The notes beneath the pieces are model-generated. The model made no database searches and was not told the DNA's origin. It was given only the letters and a program-made list of their open reading frames with translations. The position numbers and the translations under genes were made by a program. 48,117 nucleotides of DNA, taken from contig JAHBMJ010005087.1 in the NCBI GenBank assembly GCA_018398765.1, positions 1 through 48,117 on the forward strand, given 5' to 3'. The first letter of the stretch is position 1. Every line of letters begins with the position of its first letter. Positions 34,155-45,545 of the stretch are shown in pieces. The DNA comes from Chromera velia (taxonomy: Eukaryota > Sar > Chromeraceae).

Positions 34155-34714
34155 TCCTATAAAACTTTTAGTAAATATAACTAAATATTATAAAATATTA
34201 CAAAAAAATCATATTTTAGTCATATTTTACTTTTTTTTTGTGGGTTTATATTTTTTTATATATATTGTACACAGATAAACAAAAAATGCTACACAAGTCT
34301 ACAAATACCCACAAATTAAATGAACTGATTCCCATTCATTCAATCAATATATTTTACGAGAAAAAAAATAGTGAAAAAAAACTAGTGAATAGTCATATTT
34401 TAGTCATATTTTTTTAAAGTGAATTTTATCACTAATTTCCCTCAGATTTTGTCATACTTTGAAAAATATTTTTTTATGAAAGAATTATAACTTTTAGGAC
34501 GTTTCTGGGGCAATTTACGAAGACTGGAACTTTTAATTCATCTAGTGCACCGACTTAGAGCATGTAAAATAAAATATTGAGTAAATAATATCATTTTTAT
34601 AAACTTTTATCTTATTTTGACCATGATAATGAGGAGGAGGATGACCTCTTCACCCCCCTCAATGGCTGCCAGTGGGCCAACCTTTCTTGGAGTGGTACCT
34701 TCCGTCCCCCCCTC

Positions 34715-35042
34715 TCATCCTGAACGTCTTCCATTTCGGTATCCTCTTCCTGCACTCTCCCCCTCCTGCATGCCTGTAGCAGCGGCTCCAGCAGCGACCG
34801 CCCTAGCAGTAGCCTTTTCAGTGGCTTTTCTTACCTCTCCTTCCACGTATCCAATTTTGTTATTCAAAGAGGTCGTAAAGTGATGGAGGACCATGACTGA
34901 GACGGTGACTCTCTTCCCGGCCTTGTTGGTGACTGTGTGCTTGGATAAATCACCGAAGACGACTTCTAGGGCCTCGTTGAAGAGACTGATCATCTTATGT
35001 GTTTTCTCCACACCTGCGTCTGTAGGCTTTACCTTGGCCCAC
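34715..35042 (-). CDS. Captured exon in block B, right copy, longer open frame
   Basis: After the acceptor CTTTGCAG the frame reads [39 protein letters not shown] and [19 protein letters not shown], followed by an Ala/Thr/Lys-rich tail ending at a stop at 34715. No upstream exon was found in the element. The coding identity with the left copy is clear; the function is unknown. It may be a host exon captured by the element. Confidence 0.45.
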
Positions 35043-35147
35043 CTGCAAAGAGAAAAAAAAATGAAGGTACAAACCTGGCCAACCTTTATAGACAAACAGC
35101 TGCGTCATCAGGTAGCAAAAACAAGCAAAAAAAGGAATCGAATGGCA

Positions 35148-35485
35148 TCCATCCATCCATCCATCCATCCATCCATCTTCACTCGATCACTTCACCCATT
35201 CATCCCTCACTCACTCCATCCATCAATCCATCAATCCATCAATCTATCAATCCATCCATCCACCCATCCATCCATCCATCCCTCAGTCACTCCCTCACTC
35301 CATCCACCAATCCATCCATCCATCCATCCTCACTCGATCACTCCATCCATGAATCTATCAATCCATCCATCCATCCATCCCTCAGCCACTCTCTCACTCC
35401 ATCCATTCATCCATTCCTCTTCACTCCATCATTCTATGCATGCATCCATCGATCCCTCACTCACTTTATCCATCCATAACCTCAG
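35148..35485. repeat. CCAT satellite, right copy
   Basis: CCAT runs with interspersed CCCTCACTCACTCCAT units, inverted relative to the left satellite. The Ser/Ile/His/Pro open frames through it are artefacts. Confidence 0.9.
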
Positions 35486-35637
35486 CTGTGACTGACCTTT
35501 CCAAATCTCAGTTCGCACATGTTGACATCCTGGTCGATGCGGTCGCTTCTAAAGCTCCTACTAGACAGCACAAAACGAAGAGACAGCACTATAGAAAGAC
35601 GATCCTACTGCCCGTTTGCCCTGTTCTAGTGGATTGA
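35440..35637 (+). other. Conserved open frame in block A, right copy
   Basis: The frame with [19 protein letters not shown] and KTILLPVCPVLVD then stop matches the left copy with a few substitutions. It is possibly a terminal exon of a captured gene, transcribed opposite to the block B exon. Confidence 0.35.
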
Positions 35638-36335
35638 CACAAAAGCACCAACACTTTATGACACAGTTCTTTCATCTGTACGTCTCCATATATATTTTTG
35701 TCTGCATGAGTGGCCTTTGTGGTGTGGATCATGCATACCGGGGTCTTTCACTGTACACGCTGCATAGAATGCTGCGTGCAGCGGGCTCTGGCATCCGCGG
35801 GTCATACTCACGCACGCGCCCCGGTCCCGGTCGCGACGTCGTTATTGACGGGCAGGCCCAATATATACATATGTTTTTTTATATATATATTTATATGTTT
35901 GCATGTATATATAAGGAATGTGCCATTTTTAAAAAAATCATAAAATACTTCTCTCGTTGGAGATGGTCGTTAATAACAGACTCATTTGGCATCTTTTGTC
36001 TAAAAATATGCTTTAAAAAAATATTTTAAGTTCAGTCATATTCAGTCATAATTTAGTCATGAAAAATGACTTATATAAGAAAAAAATAGTGAATAGACAT
36101 TCACGAGTTGATTCACTAAAAAAATTATCGGGCTCTAAAAATTTTTTTATATTGTATATGGCCAATCTGGGTAGTTAAACGTGTTTTCTGATCAAAACTG
36201 AACCATACAAACCACTTTTGGGCTCTTTACGCTTTATAGTTCACAAAAAAAAAATTGTTCATATTTTACTCATATTTATGTCATATTTTAAAAATATTAC
36301 AATATTTACTCATATTTACTAAAAGTTTTATAGGG

Positions 36336-36759
36336 TTGTTTCGATTATTTAGTTAATTAAACGTACTTTATGATTCTCAACTTTAATCTAGACTTTAATT
36401 GCAGCTTGAATTGGCTACACAAGAGTTATACGCTTGTGGACTTGTTTTATGGCTGCGTTTGATCTGATACATAGCCTGGGCTCTAGCCTGGGCTACACGG
36501 CTACAGCAAAAAAGCCAGAGACCGTGCAGCGTCTAGTGCGGCGTGCTGGGTGGCGTGGGTGGAGGATACTGCAGACACATGAATATGATATGATGCAGCC
36601 TGGCTCTGCGGTTCTGCCTGTGTGTGTCATTACAACAGCCTAGCACATAAGCATGGTCGAATTCAGCGCCCACGAATGAAACCGCAATTCGGCACCACCT
36701 CCCTCGACACAGCTTCCGACTGTTTCAGAACACCTTTGATTTTGTGTCACATACATCGT

Positions 36760-36791
<32 letters not shown>

Positions 36792-39700
36792 GGGGGGGGG
36801 GGACATTGAAGGCAACAGATTGACCTGCCCCTTGAGAGTGGAAATCGAATTATGTCTCGATTGAAAAAACCAGATGAATGCCTACCCAGATGATTCGTCG
36901 GAAGCATGAGAGAGAGGGAGAGAAATGCATCCAGTGGGGGGTGACAGGCGCAAACGACGATGACCAATGCATGCGCGCGGCGTTGCATGATCAACATCAA
37001 TCACTTTCTCTCTTTGGTCTCCTCCTAGGTGCACGCATGGGACGTGAGTGAGACAGACGGGGGAGGGAAGGAGCGGAGGGATTTCCAGTTCAGGAGGAGG
37101 GAATTGAGCAAACAGGGAACACATGAATGAATAGTTCCCCCATCTTTCCTTTGTGCCCCCTTTGGGGCTTCCCCATTTTTCCCTCCTCTCCTCTTCTCTC
37201 CTCTCCTCCCATGTGCAGGATAAGTGCATGGTTGCAAGAAGGCAACGAAAGAACAAGAGGAACAGCAAGGAAGAAAAGAAGAAACTGAAGAGAAAGAAAA
37301 AAGAAAAGACTAAAAAACAGTAGACGAGAAAAGAAGAGAGGAACTAGAAGAGGATCAAGAAGGAGAACAAGAAGGGGGTAGAAGCAGAACTAAGTTGGTT
37401 GATATGCAAAGCCTGACAGGCAGGCATGCAGTTGGTTGGGAGGGGGGGGACGATAGAACTAAGTGATCAGTGATCAGCAGAGAAAGGGAGAGAGAAAGGG
37501 AGGAAGGGGGTGCGCACAGGATCGGAAGAAAGAAAGGAAGAACGCCATTTTCCTTCTTCCTCTCCTGTTCCACAGAAACGACGACAAGACAAAAGAATCA
37601 ACGAACTGCTTGTTGTGCAATATTTCCGACTGGAAAAAGGGAAGAGTCTCATGAGACTGTTACATCACTTGCACACGCACGACTCTTCCTCTGGAATGAA
37701 CAGTCCAGCCATGGTCGATTAATCGCATGATTGATTGTTTTCAAGAAGAACGAATGAAATAACGATGAAGAGTTGATGGAAGGAAATTGGGGAATGCATT
37801 CTTCTTTCATCATGGACCGACCGTGACACATCAGAGACTCACGCACACACTCACTCACTTGATCTGGATAGAAGGGAAGTGAAGAATAAACAAACGAAAA
37901 GAAACAGACAGAAGGATAGGAACATGGAAGGAGAAAGCACTTGACATGTCTCTGTCGGAAAAAGGTCCCCTAGGGAGCCCATCGAGAAAAAAAAAAATGA
38001 ATGAATGGACGAACGAAAGAAAGAAAGAATCAGCCGCATCTCTCTCATCCATTCGCATTCAACCAAAGAAGAGAGACCAGCCCAAAAGCATCGTCATCAA
38101 TCAATCAGTCGATGCATCCATCCATCCTTCCATCGAAAAAATAAGGAAAAGAGAGAAAAAAAGGATGTGCCAGGGAAGACGTGGCACGCCGCCCGCACAA
38201 TCCCCCCCAACGGTCATCTCCCTCCTCCCTCCTCCCCTCCCCAGGCTGGACGCCAAATAAAATAAGCAAACAAACAACAAACAAGCACGACCCGACCCCG
38301 ATCGTGACTTAAAAGAGGACAGAAAGAAGAAAAGAATGACGGAGGCGAGGGAAAAAACGGGGAGGCGGGGAAGGGAGGGAGGGGGGGAGGGAAACAAACG
38401 AATTCGAAACAGCATATGCATTGATCATCGCCAACCAACGCGCCAATGCAATGCAATCAAACTAGAAAACCAGACACCAATAATGCGCCAATGCAACAGA
38501 CACCAAGAATGCGACGGACATAAGGAGAAAAAGAAGAGAAGAAGGAGAAAAGAGTTGAGATAGAGAAGGGGAAAAAATAAAAAAAGAAGCGAAGGTTTCT
38601 CGTCCATCTCTTTTCTTTTTCTTCACGCCACGACCATCTGAGCAATCCTCTTTTGAAACATCTCACCTTCCCCTTTTGGACATGTTCTCTCTTTCTTCTT
38701 TCTTTTGTACTAGGCAACGCATTTCATTTCTTTTTTTCGTAGCTCTCTCTCTCTCTCTCTCTTTTGTTAATTCTCCTCCATGTTTCTGTATGACCCCCAC
38801 GTGCGTGCCCCTCTATCCCTCTTTACGGTCATCTTGAAAAGGCAGGCAGGCAGGTCCACAGGTAGACAAACAAAAGCAAAAGCACGCACAGCACGTTGGA
38901 TGCCGAATCGTCTCTGCAGATTTTTTCTTCCACCCTCTGTTCATTTTGTCTTTCCGTCCGTCTTTCCTTTCTCTAGGAAAGTGGAAAGCAAACGACGAAA
39001 AAGGAAACGAGGGCTGCGGAAAATATATCAAACAACGATTCTCGAGCACAGATCGATTCGATTCTCTCTCGACTCAAACAAAAAAACAAACAAACAACGA
39101 AACGCATGCAGCCTTCTCTCTCTCTCTCTTTCTGTCTTCGTGTGTTTCGGTCTTCGCTTTCACTCTCCTGACTCTGCCCGTCTGTCTCTTTTTTCTGCCC
39201 ATCTTGATGTTGGCTGAATTGATGGACTCTGCTGTCCTCCTTGACCGGCTGACGTCCGACGTGTGCGTCAGAAAGAGAAAGAAAGAAAGAGTCATGCAGG
39301 TCCTGATTGAATCAATCAAACTCTTCTATTGTCTTCGCTTTGAGTGTTTTGATTTCAATTTCGAGGACGCTGTCAGGACGTCTGCCTCCCTTCTGTAGCT
39401 ATTTTTGTTCCATCCATATCTTGTGATCCGTCAGTCTGTCTCTCTGTGATGTTCCTAAGTTGCGCTTGATTCCTTCTCTTCTCTCTCTGCCCATCTGTTC
39501 GGGACTCTCCTGTTGAGTTGCATCCATGCATTTCATTCATTCATTCAGAAGCTTCGTTTAATTCTTTTCTTGTTCACTGATCCTGCCTTCTCTTCTTTTG
39601 TCTTCCTCTTTCTTTGGTGCTTTCCGCAAAGAACCACGACACGCACACACACGAATAAATTGATCCCCCCGGTACATGTGAAGGGAATGCCAGATGAGGG

Positions 39701-39997
39701 TAGAGGATCTTCCCTCCCTCCCTCCCTCCCGTTCGTGCCGGCCACTCTCTCTGCGTCTTCGATTGTGCTCTCCCTTCCTTCCTTCCTTCGCTCTCTTTTT
39801 TCCTTCGCTTGGTTTTGCTGTTTGTCGTTGCATCTTTTGCTTTGTGTCACTTCCTCTTGTGTGTTCTTCTGTCTTCGGTTGCAGGCAGAAAGAGAGAGCA
39901 CCGACGCCCACCGGCCCCTCTATTGAATGACTTCATTCATCCATTCACTCAATGACATTCACAGAATGGGAAGCCCTGGTGGAGGGACAGAGGACAT

Positions 39998-40028
<31 letters not shown>

Positions 40029-40704
40029 CAGACAGACAGACAGAAAGAAAGAAAGAAAGAAAGAAAGAAAAGAAAGAAAGAAAGAAAGAAAGACAGAAAG
40101 AAAGACAGAAAGACAGAAAGAAAGAAAGACAGAAAGAAAGACAGAAAGACAGAAAGAAAGAAAGAAAGAAAGACAGACGGAAAGAGAGAAAGGAAGGAAG
40201 GAAGGAAGGAAGAAAGTGCACGAAGGAGAAATGGAAACATCAGGACTGCGGACAAAACCCATGCAACCGGAAAGACAGCGAAAGAAGAGGACAGCCATCG
40301 AACCCACTGACTGACGACCGTGCAGGGGAGAGATTCAAAGAATGGAAGGGAATGGAAGGGACGCAGCAGAGAAGAGGTCAACAAGTCCCTTTCTCAAAAG
40401 AGAGGAGAGACCGAAAACTTGTTCAACGCACAAAATTGAGACCACTCCTCGGTATCCTCGGTCCATCCATCCATACAGCCATTCAGATCATCTCTCTTCC
40501 GTTCTCTTCTCTCCCTCCTGCACACACACACATTTCCTGTCAAGTCAGGTCCAGTCAATTCACTCTCCCTTCCAACCCTCCTCTTCTTTCCAACTTCTTC
40601 TTTTCTCTTTCTCTTTTGTCTGTTCTCTTCCTTTTGTTGTCTTTCTTTCCTCCCTTTGCTATCGCCCAACTTCTTCTTCTTTTTCTCTCTGCCCCAACCT
40701 CAAC
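36336..40704. other. Low-complexity spacer of about 4.4 kb without recognisable gene
   Basis: Mostly purine- or pyrimidine-rich sequence with CTCT, AAAG and GGGAGG runs, a poly-G tract at 36791, and scattered CCAT repeats. Open frames are Lys/Arg- or Ser/Leu-rich and overlap on both strands. A frame at 39210-39398 (AELMDSAVLLDRLTSDVCVR) has better composition, but I found no supporting neighbour exon. Confidence 0.45.
39994..40215. repeat. (GAAA)n/(GACA)n array
   Basis: About 220 bases of GAAA units with regularly interspersed GACA units, ending in GGAA. Long open frames in all three minus-strand phases come from this array. Confidence 0.95.
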
Positions 40705-42268
40705 CTAGCCTCTCTTTCTGAAAGACCAGATGTTGTACATGACTCCCTTCAAATTATCCTGCGTGGCCTTAGGGAAGTTGTCGAGGTCTTCGCTCTTCTC
40801 CACCAACTCCCACCGAGCTCCCCCCTCTCTTTCTCTTCCATTCGAAGACGTCATCTCCCCGATCTTCTCCCTATACCCCGACAGCCCATCATGTCGGAGC
40901 ATCAGATGAATCATACCCCCCGGCCTGGTCACTCTATCGAATTCCTCCAGACACTCAGCGTCGCTCACGTAGATCAACACACCGTTGCAGCACACAGTGT
41001 CGAACGAGGCAGTCGGGTAGGGCCAGGGGTATTCGGAGATGTCCAGCTGTCTGAGGTCGTCGTACATTTTTCTCTCTCGGGAGACCGACAGCATCTCTGT
41101 CGACAGGTCGCACCCTGCTGAGAAACTGAAGTTCAGACCGAAACACTCCTTCAAAAGCTTCAGCACGTAACCAGTGCCACAGCCAACGTCCAGGAGACGC
41201 TCCACCCCCCGGCCCTGGGCCCACAGAGCCGTCGCCTTGGCGCATTCCTGAAAAAGAGGGGGGGGGGGAAGTAAGAAGAAAGGCACCAGAAAGAAGAGAG
41301 AGAAAGTCAGAACGAAGGGGAGGAATTGAAGAGAAAGGAGAAGAGACTCGTTGTCGGAGAGGAAAACAAAGGATACGGTGAAGAGGGACAGTGAAACTAA
41401 AGGAGGAAAGAAAGAAACAAAAAAAAGGGAGGAGGCCGTCTGCCTGCCTGACTGATTCACTCACCATAGGAGAAGAGAACCCAAGTTCATCCAGAGACTC
41501 CTGCTCATACGTTCTCGCCCAACCGTCATAGATACCCCTCACCAGCTGCTTGTCGGTACCAAACCAAGTCAGGGAGGAGCATTGCTCTCCTTCTTTCTCC
41601 TGCTCAGCCCTCTTTCTCCTCCCGTCTCCTCCAACGTCCGTGGCAGTGTCGACGCTCTCAGTCTCCAGTACATCCTGCACACAGGCACAGACATACACTC
41701 ATTCAGATTCCTTCGAAGCTCATGAATGTCCCTCTTTCGTGCAGGAGGTCAGAAAGACGCACACAAACTGGGGAAAAAGTCGGTGTTGGTCAGACTGCTC
41801 TCTCTCTCTGTGTTTGTGTTGATGCATATCCACGCTCCCTCCTCCAAAATGTCATTGAGAGGCCGCTCGTTCTCGGCCTCTTCCTTTGTCTTCTCTGCCA
41901 GCCGACTCCTCTGAGCGTGCCTGAGTCGCTATGAATTGGTGTGCCACTCTTGCAGTTTGGTCCTTTCACTTTTTCAGCGATTCAGGTGCGTCAGAACGAA
42001 TCCGAAGGAATGAGAAGCAGCACAGCCAAATGCGGATAGTCACCGGCCGGCTTCTCTCGTTCAGGGTCTTCCTATTCAACCCGCATCTTGCAAATATCAT
42101 TCTCTCTCAGCAACTCTTCCATTCTCTCTTCCGCTTTCTCCACGATCGAGTGACTGACTGACTGACCACTTCCTCCTCGTTCAAGCTCATCACATCCATG
42201 GAGATGGTGGAGGGGCCGAGGGGGAGGGAGGGCAGAGCCTCGCGTCCTTCGGGGGAGAGCGACGACAT
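40705..42268 (-). CDS. METTL27-like class I SAM-dependent methyltransferase
   Basis: Exons seen are 42268-42167, one starting at 41910 (end uncertain), 41674-41465 and 41247-40705. The start gives MSSLSPEGREALPSLPLGP. The third exon has WFGTDKQLVRGIYDGWARTYE, the pre-Rossmann segment typical of METTL27/WBSCR27-type enzymes (a D-x-W-A-x-x-Y motif). The last exon has motif I RLLDVGCGTGYVLKLL, post-I SAGCDLSTEML, motif II/III DLRQLDISEYPWPYPTASFD and motif IV TVCCNGVLIYVSD, then RVTRPGGMIHLMLRHDG. The frame ends at a stop at 40705. The fold assignment is secure; the substrate is unknown for this family. The exon at 41910 (RSRLAEKTKEEAENERPLND) does not join in phase to 41674 with the donors I can see, so one small exon or a different boundary is missing. 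The donor after exon 1 is GTCAGTCAGTCAG. Confidence 0.82.
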
Positions 42269-42875
42269 CCTACTGCCTCAAACTAAAAGAAAAGGGTCTA
42301 CAGCAAGTAGAAGAAAGTCGCAAAGAAGGGCAAAAACTTGCTTCTAAATAAAAGCAAGCAGGAAAAAAAAGCAGGGGCACAAGAGCAAAAGGAACAAAGA
42401 CAAAAGGTGAATAGGCCACTCTCGAGAAAAGTCGAGCTCGCGTTTGATTCGTCCCTTATGCAAAGCACTATAGACGACAAATGGTACAGAAATGTAGGGA
42501 AGACTTTGGTGATTCGCAACGGAAAGACAGACGTACTGTCATCGTCTGCTCATGTGTCTGCCAAACTCTGCTAGCTATTGCTAGCTTCAATTCTCGGAGA
42601 CGGCAAATTGAGTTCCATCGATCTCCCGGCCGGCTTTTGAGGCGGCGGCGCGGCCGGGTGCACTGCATGGCGGGCGCCGCCGGCCATAGGAAAGTCGTTG
42701 AACAGCTTCATATCTTCTGCTACCTTTCAAGAAGCTTCGCGCCCACCAGACAAAGGTGTCTGAACCTCCACCCACTGGTCAACACGGTTTCGCTAAGGCG
42801 TCATCCCCACTTCTGTTTGCACCACCACCTCGAACGTTCTGTGTGAAGCAACAGAGAGGTGGCCAAGAAGCAACC
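42269..42875. promoter_or_regulatory. Divergent intergenic region with GC-rich core
   Basis: About 600 bases separate two divergent starts. At 42625-42690 there is a dense GC core with CCGGCCGG, GGCGGCGGCGCGG and GCCGCCGGCC. This fits a bidirectional promoter; no specific factor site is identified. Confidence 0.4.
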
Positions 42876-43366
42876 ATGGGCTACATCGGTTCGAAGCCGT
42901 CAAAAAAGTTCCGAAGGTCAGACGTTTTTGTGTTCTTTTCTTTTCTTCGCGTCTGCCCTATACGTGGTACATGCATGTCTCCGTCTGTCAATAATTGAGA
43001 GAGGCTGTCCGATCAGTGTCACCAGCGACACCTCTCTGCGACTCTCACAAAGAGAGCAGGTCACCATAGATGCGGTGTTGTACATTCAGCGCATGCATGC
43101 ACGTTTATATACATTCACTGTGTGTGCATCCCGTACCAAATTCCTGAATGTTCCTGAGTTTCTTTCTAGAAGTCCTCTCTTCAGGCCGAGACCAGAGCAA
43201 ATAATACCTTTGTAACCGCCTAACCTGTCTCTCCATGTGTTTGCCTGTTCGTCTGTGTTCTTCTGTCCTCTGTGCAGAAAATGTTTTGAGGCGGCAGATA
43301 GTGGAGACGTGAAAGGCCTGCAGGAGATGGCAGAGAGCTGCCCTCAAATTGTAAATTCTCAAGATG
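42876..43366 (+). CDS. N-terminal exons of an ankyrin-like protein (3' part unresolved)
   Basis: Exon 1 (42876-42916) starts in CAACCATGGG and encodes MGYIGSKPSKKFRR. Exon 2 (43278-43366) joins in phase and gives KCFEAADSGDVKGLQEMAE then SCPQIVNSQDG. This has the spacing of an ankyrin repeat, with A-x-x-GD-x-x-x-L followed by P-x-x-VN-x-x-D. The donor is a good GTAAGT. The next exon should start with a GxTPLHxA-type motif. Sequence at 43580-43890 contains AGGHPDLHAS in a possible frame but soon meets a stop, and another frame there reads EIAKIGELVKLRRQTLTLNL. So the 3' end may be degenerate or alternatively spliced. A Gly at position 2 hints at possible N-myristoylation, which is weak inference. 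Confidence 0.5.
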
Positions 43367-43887
43367 GTAAGTTCCTTTTTTGCCTTTTTTTATTTGCTCG
43401 TTGCTTTCTTTCTTTCTTTCTTTCTTCAGCTTCCTTCTGTTGCTTGCTTCCTTCCTTCCCTCCCTCCCATCCTTTTTCCTTTTTTTTTTTAATGCTGTTT
43501 CTTTCTGTCTCGCTCGTTCGCTTCCTCCCTCCCTCTCCCTCCTTCTCTTTCTCTCTCTTTCTCTCTCTCTCTTTCTCTCTCCCCTCATGAGTCTCGAGCT
43601 GGTGGGCACCCAGATCTCCATGCGTCCCCTGGAAGCCCTATTGAATTCAATGGAGAGATCGACGTGGTATGGGGTCTCTGGGAAGCGTGAACGTGGAAGC
43701 TTGTTTGAACTTCGGCATGCGAGACGATCAGGTGGCAGAGATTGCAAAGATTGGGGAGTTGGTGAAGCTGCGTCGGCAAACTTTGACACTGAACTTGCGA
43801 GGGTCACTTGCCGGCCGGTCTCTCACAGCAGGGTCTGTCGAGGCTTCGGGAAATGGAAAAGAAATCCTTCAGCTTTGGCTTTGAGTT

Positions 43888-45545
43888 GCTAATCTGAAAT
43901 TGAGCGCTGTCAGGCGAAAAGAAGTAAAGTGGCGGAAAAGGGAGCTAGGGAGTCTGCCTGATGCCTTGATGGACCGATGGGAGCGGCGTCATGCAGAGAT
44001 GAGATGGCCGAAAAGTTAGCTGCCAGTGGTAGCCAGTGGGGAACAACAAGGGATTTTCGATGGATGTGATTGTCCTGATTCGGAGCAGAATGGAAGAATG
44101 GAGGGTTGTATGAACTTCTGTTTAAAGTTCATTTTCTAAAACTTCTGGAAAAAAGATTATGTTTCCATATCATAATTTTCATCCCATTTTTTTATTTTTA
44201 TACACTGTCTATATAAACGAGTAGTGGCGATAAAATAACAGGCCGCCATCTCACGGGTTTCCAGTAAGTGACCGTTGAAGCTAGCCAATTATGATAAAAC
44301 GGCGACAGCACTCTCGGGCACCACTTAATCCGAGTTACTTATCATGTATTGCTTATACTAACTTCTAAACTAACTTAGACTTATCATTTTTAATGTTAAG
44401 AGCACTACTACTACTGTGACTATTTAAAAGTCTATAAAACCTTTCTAAGACTTGAACGTCGATCACCTAGAACATCACAAGTTGGTTCAACTTGAACTTA
44501 ACAATTGATATATACTTCAAAAAAAAAGTTTTTGAACGAACAATTCCCCAGGTTGGAAACAATCCAAAATTTAAATGAAATCCCTGAAGAAAAAAAAAAA
44601 GTTAAAAAACAATACAATCAATCGCTTGTAGTCGTTCTCTCTAGGCTCTGCACTCCATAAATAAAAAAAAAAAAGAAAAAAAAGAAAGTTTCCAATCTTT
44701 TTTTTTTTTAATTTATCAACTGAAAAATATATGGTTTTCAATGCAACACCTCGTGCAACACTCTTGCAACACTTGAAGTTGGGACAGGTTACAACAGTTG
44801 TTTGCCTATATTGAATGTCATGATAATTAAATAAAAAAAATCTATTAAAAAAAAACTTTTTCTCATCTTTTATTTTTTTTTAATGTAGTGCAGAGCCTAG
44901 CGTTCTCTCTTTCAATCATTGAAAATTGAAAAGTTGTGAAGTCTGATTGATGCTGTCCCGGCAAGCCGCAATTTGGCCCGCAAACGCGTTGACGACGGTC
45001 GAGTCCTTCCTGCTTGCCAGTGCTTGGCCTGCTTTTGGCTCCAATGGTTTGATCAATCTAGTTTTTCTCATTGGTTCAAAGAGGGTATCGGGAATGAAAA
45101 GACTTCGATCCTAGGCATGAGAGGTTAGCCTACAACGCTCGATCTGCATGTTGCAGCCTGCAGGTTTTCGAGCTATCTACCTTTAGAGCGCCCTCTTAAC
45201 GGTGCAAGTCGAGGCCCGGCCCACGGGGTGACCCGAAACATAAATCCTATCCTATCCTATCTTATGAAAACACTTCCAATTTTCTACATAGGGAATGTAA
45301 TAATAATTAAATCAATCATACAACTAGTCATGCAATCAATTATATGAAAATTTTAAAATTTAACCCAGACTAGAACTCAGACTAGAACCCGGTGCTGCGA
45401 AACATAAATTATAAAAAAATTGGGAACATAAATCCTATCGTATCCTGTTAATACGGGGATAAACTTGATAATGGAACTTAGGGTTAAACTTTTGATTAGA
45501 CTTTTGAAAGCTAGTTCGAAAGGGGGCCTTTAAGGGGCTTGGTCT
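43888..45545. other. AT-rich repeat-bearing spacer
   Basis: It contains an inverted repeat with TAGGCTCTGCACT at 44642-44654 and its complement at 44887-44899, surrounded by poly-A and poly-T. A retroposon-like segment (about 45070-45262) ends in CATAAATCCTATCCTATCCTAT, with a second CATAAATCCTATCG stretch near 45428. No gene is seen. Confidence 0.45.
45070..45262 (+). repeat. Retroposon-like 3' end with (CCTAT)n tail
   Basis: A moderately GC-rich stretch (AACGGTGCAAGTCGAGGCCC, then a GTGACCCG block) ends in repeated CCTAT units. This looks like the 3' end of a SINE or truncated LINE, but no promoter boxes or reading frame can be assigned. Confidence 0.35.

Larger units (their letters stand above)
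34155..36335 (-). mobile_element. TIR element, right copy (inverted, no nested insertion)
   Basis: Read on the minus strand it starts at CCCTATAAAACTTTTAGTAA (36335) and ends at the inverted terminus at 34155. It contains blocks A, CCAT satellite, B and C in the same order as the left copy. The satellite runs through the position where the left copy has the 2.75 kb insertion. Confidence 0.75.

Noticed and set aside
39945-40384. Ser/Phe/Leu frames in three phases and a Lys/Glu/Arg frame on the other strand
   Set aside because: All arise from the (GAAA)n/(GACA)n array. A repeat that is open in every phase is not evidence of coding.
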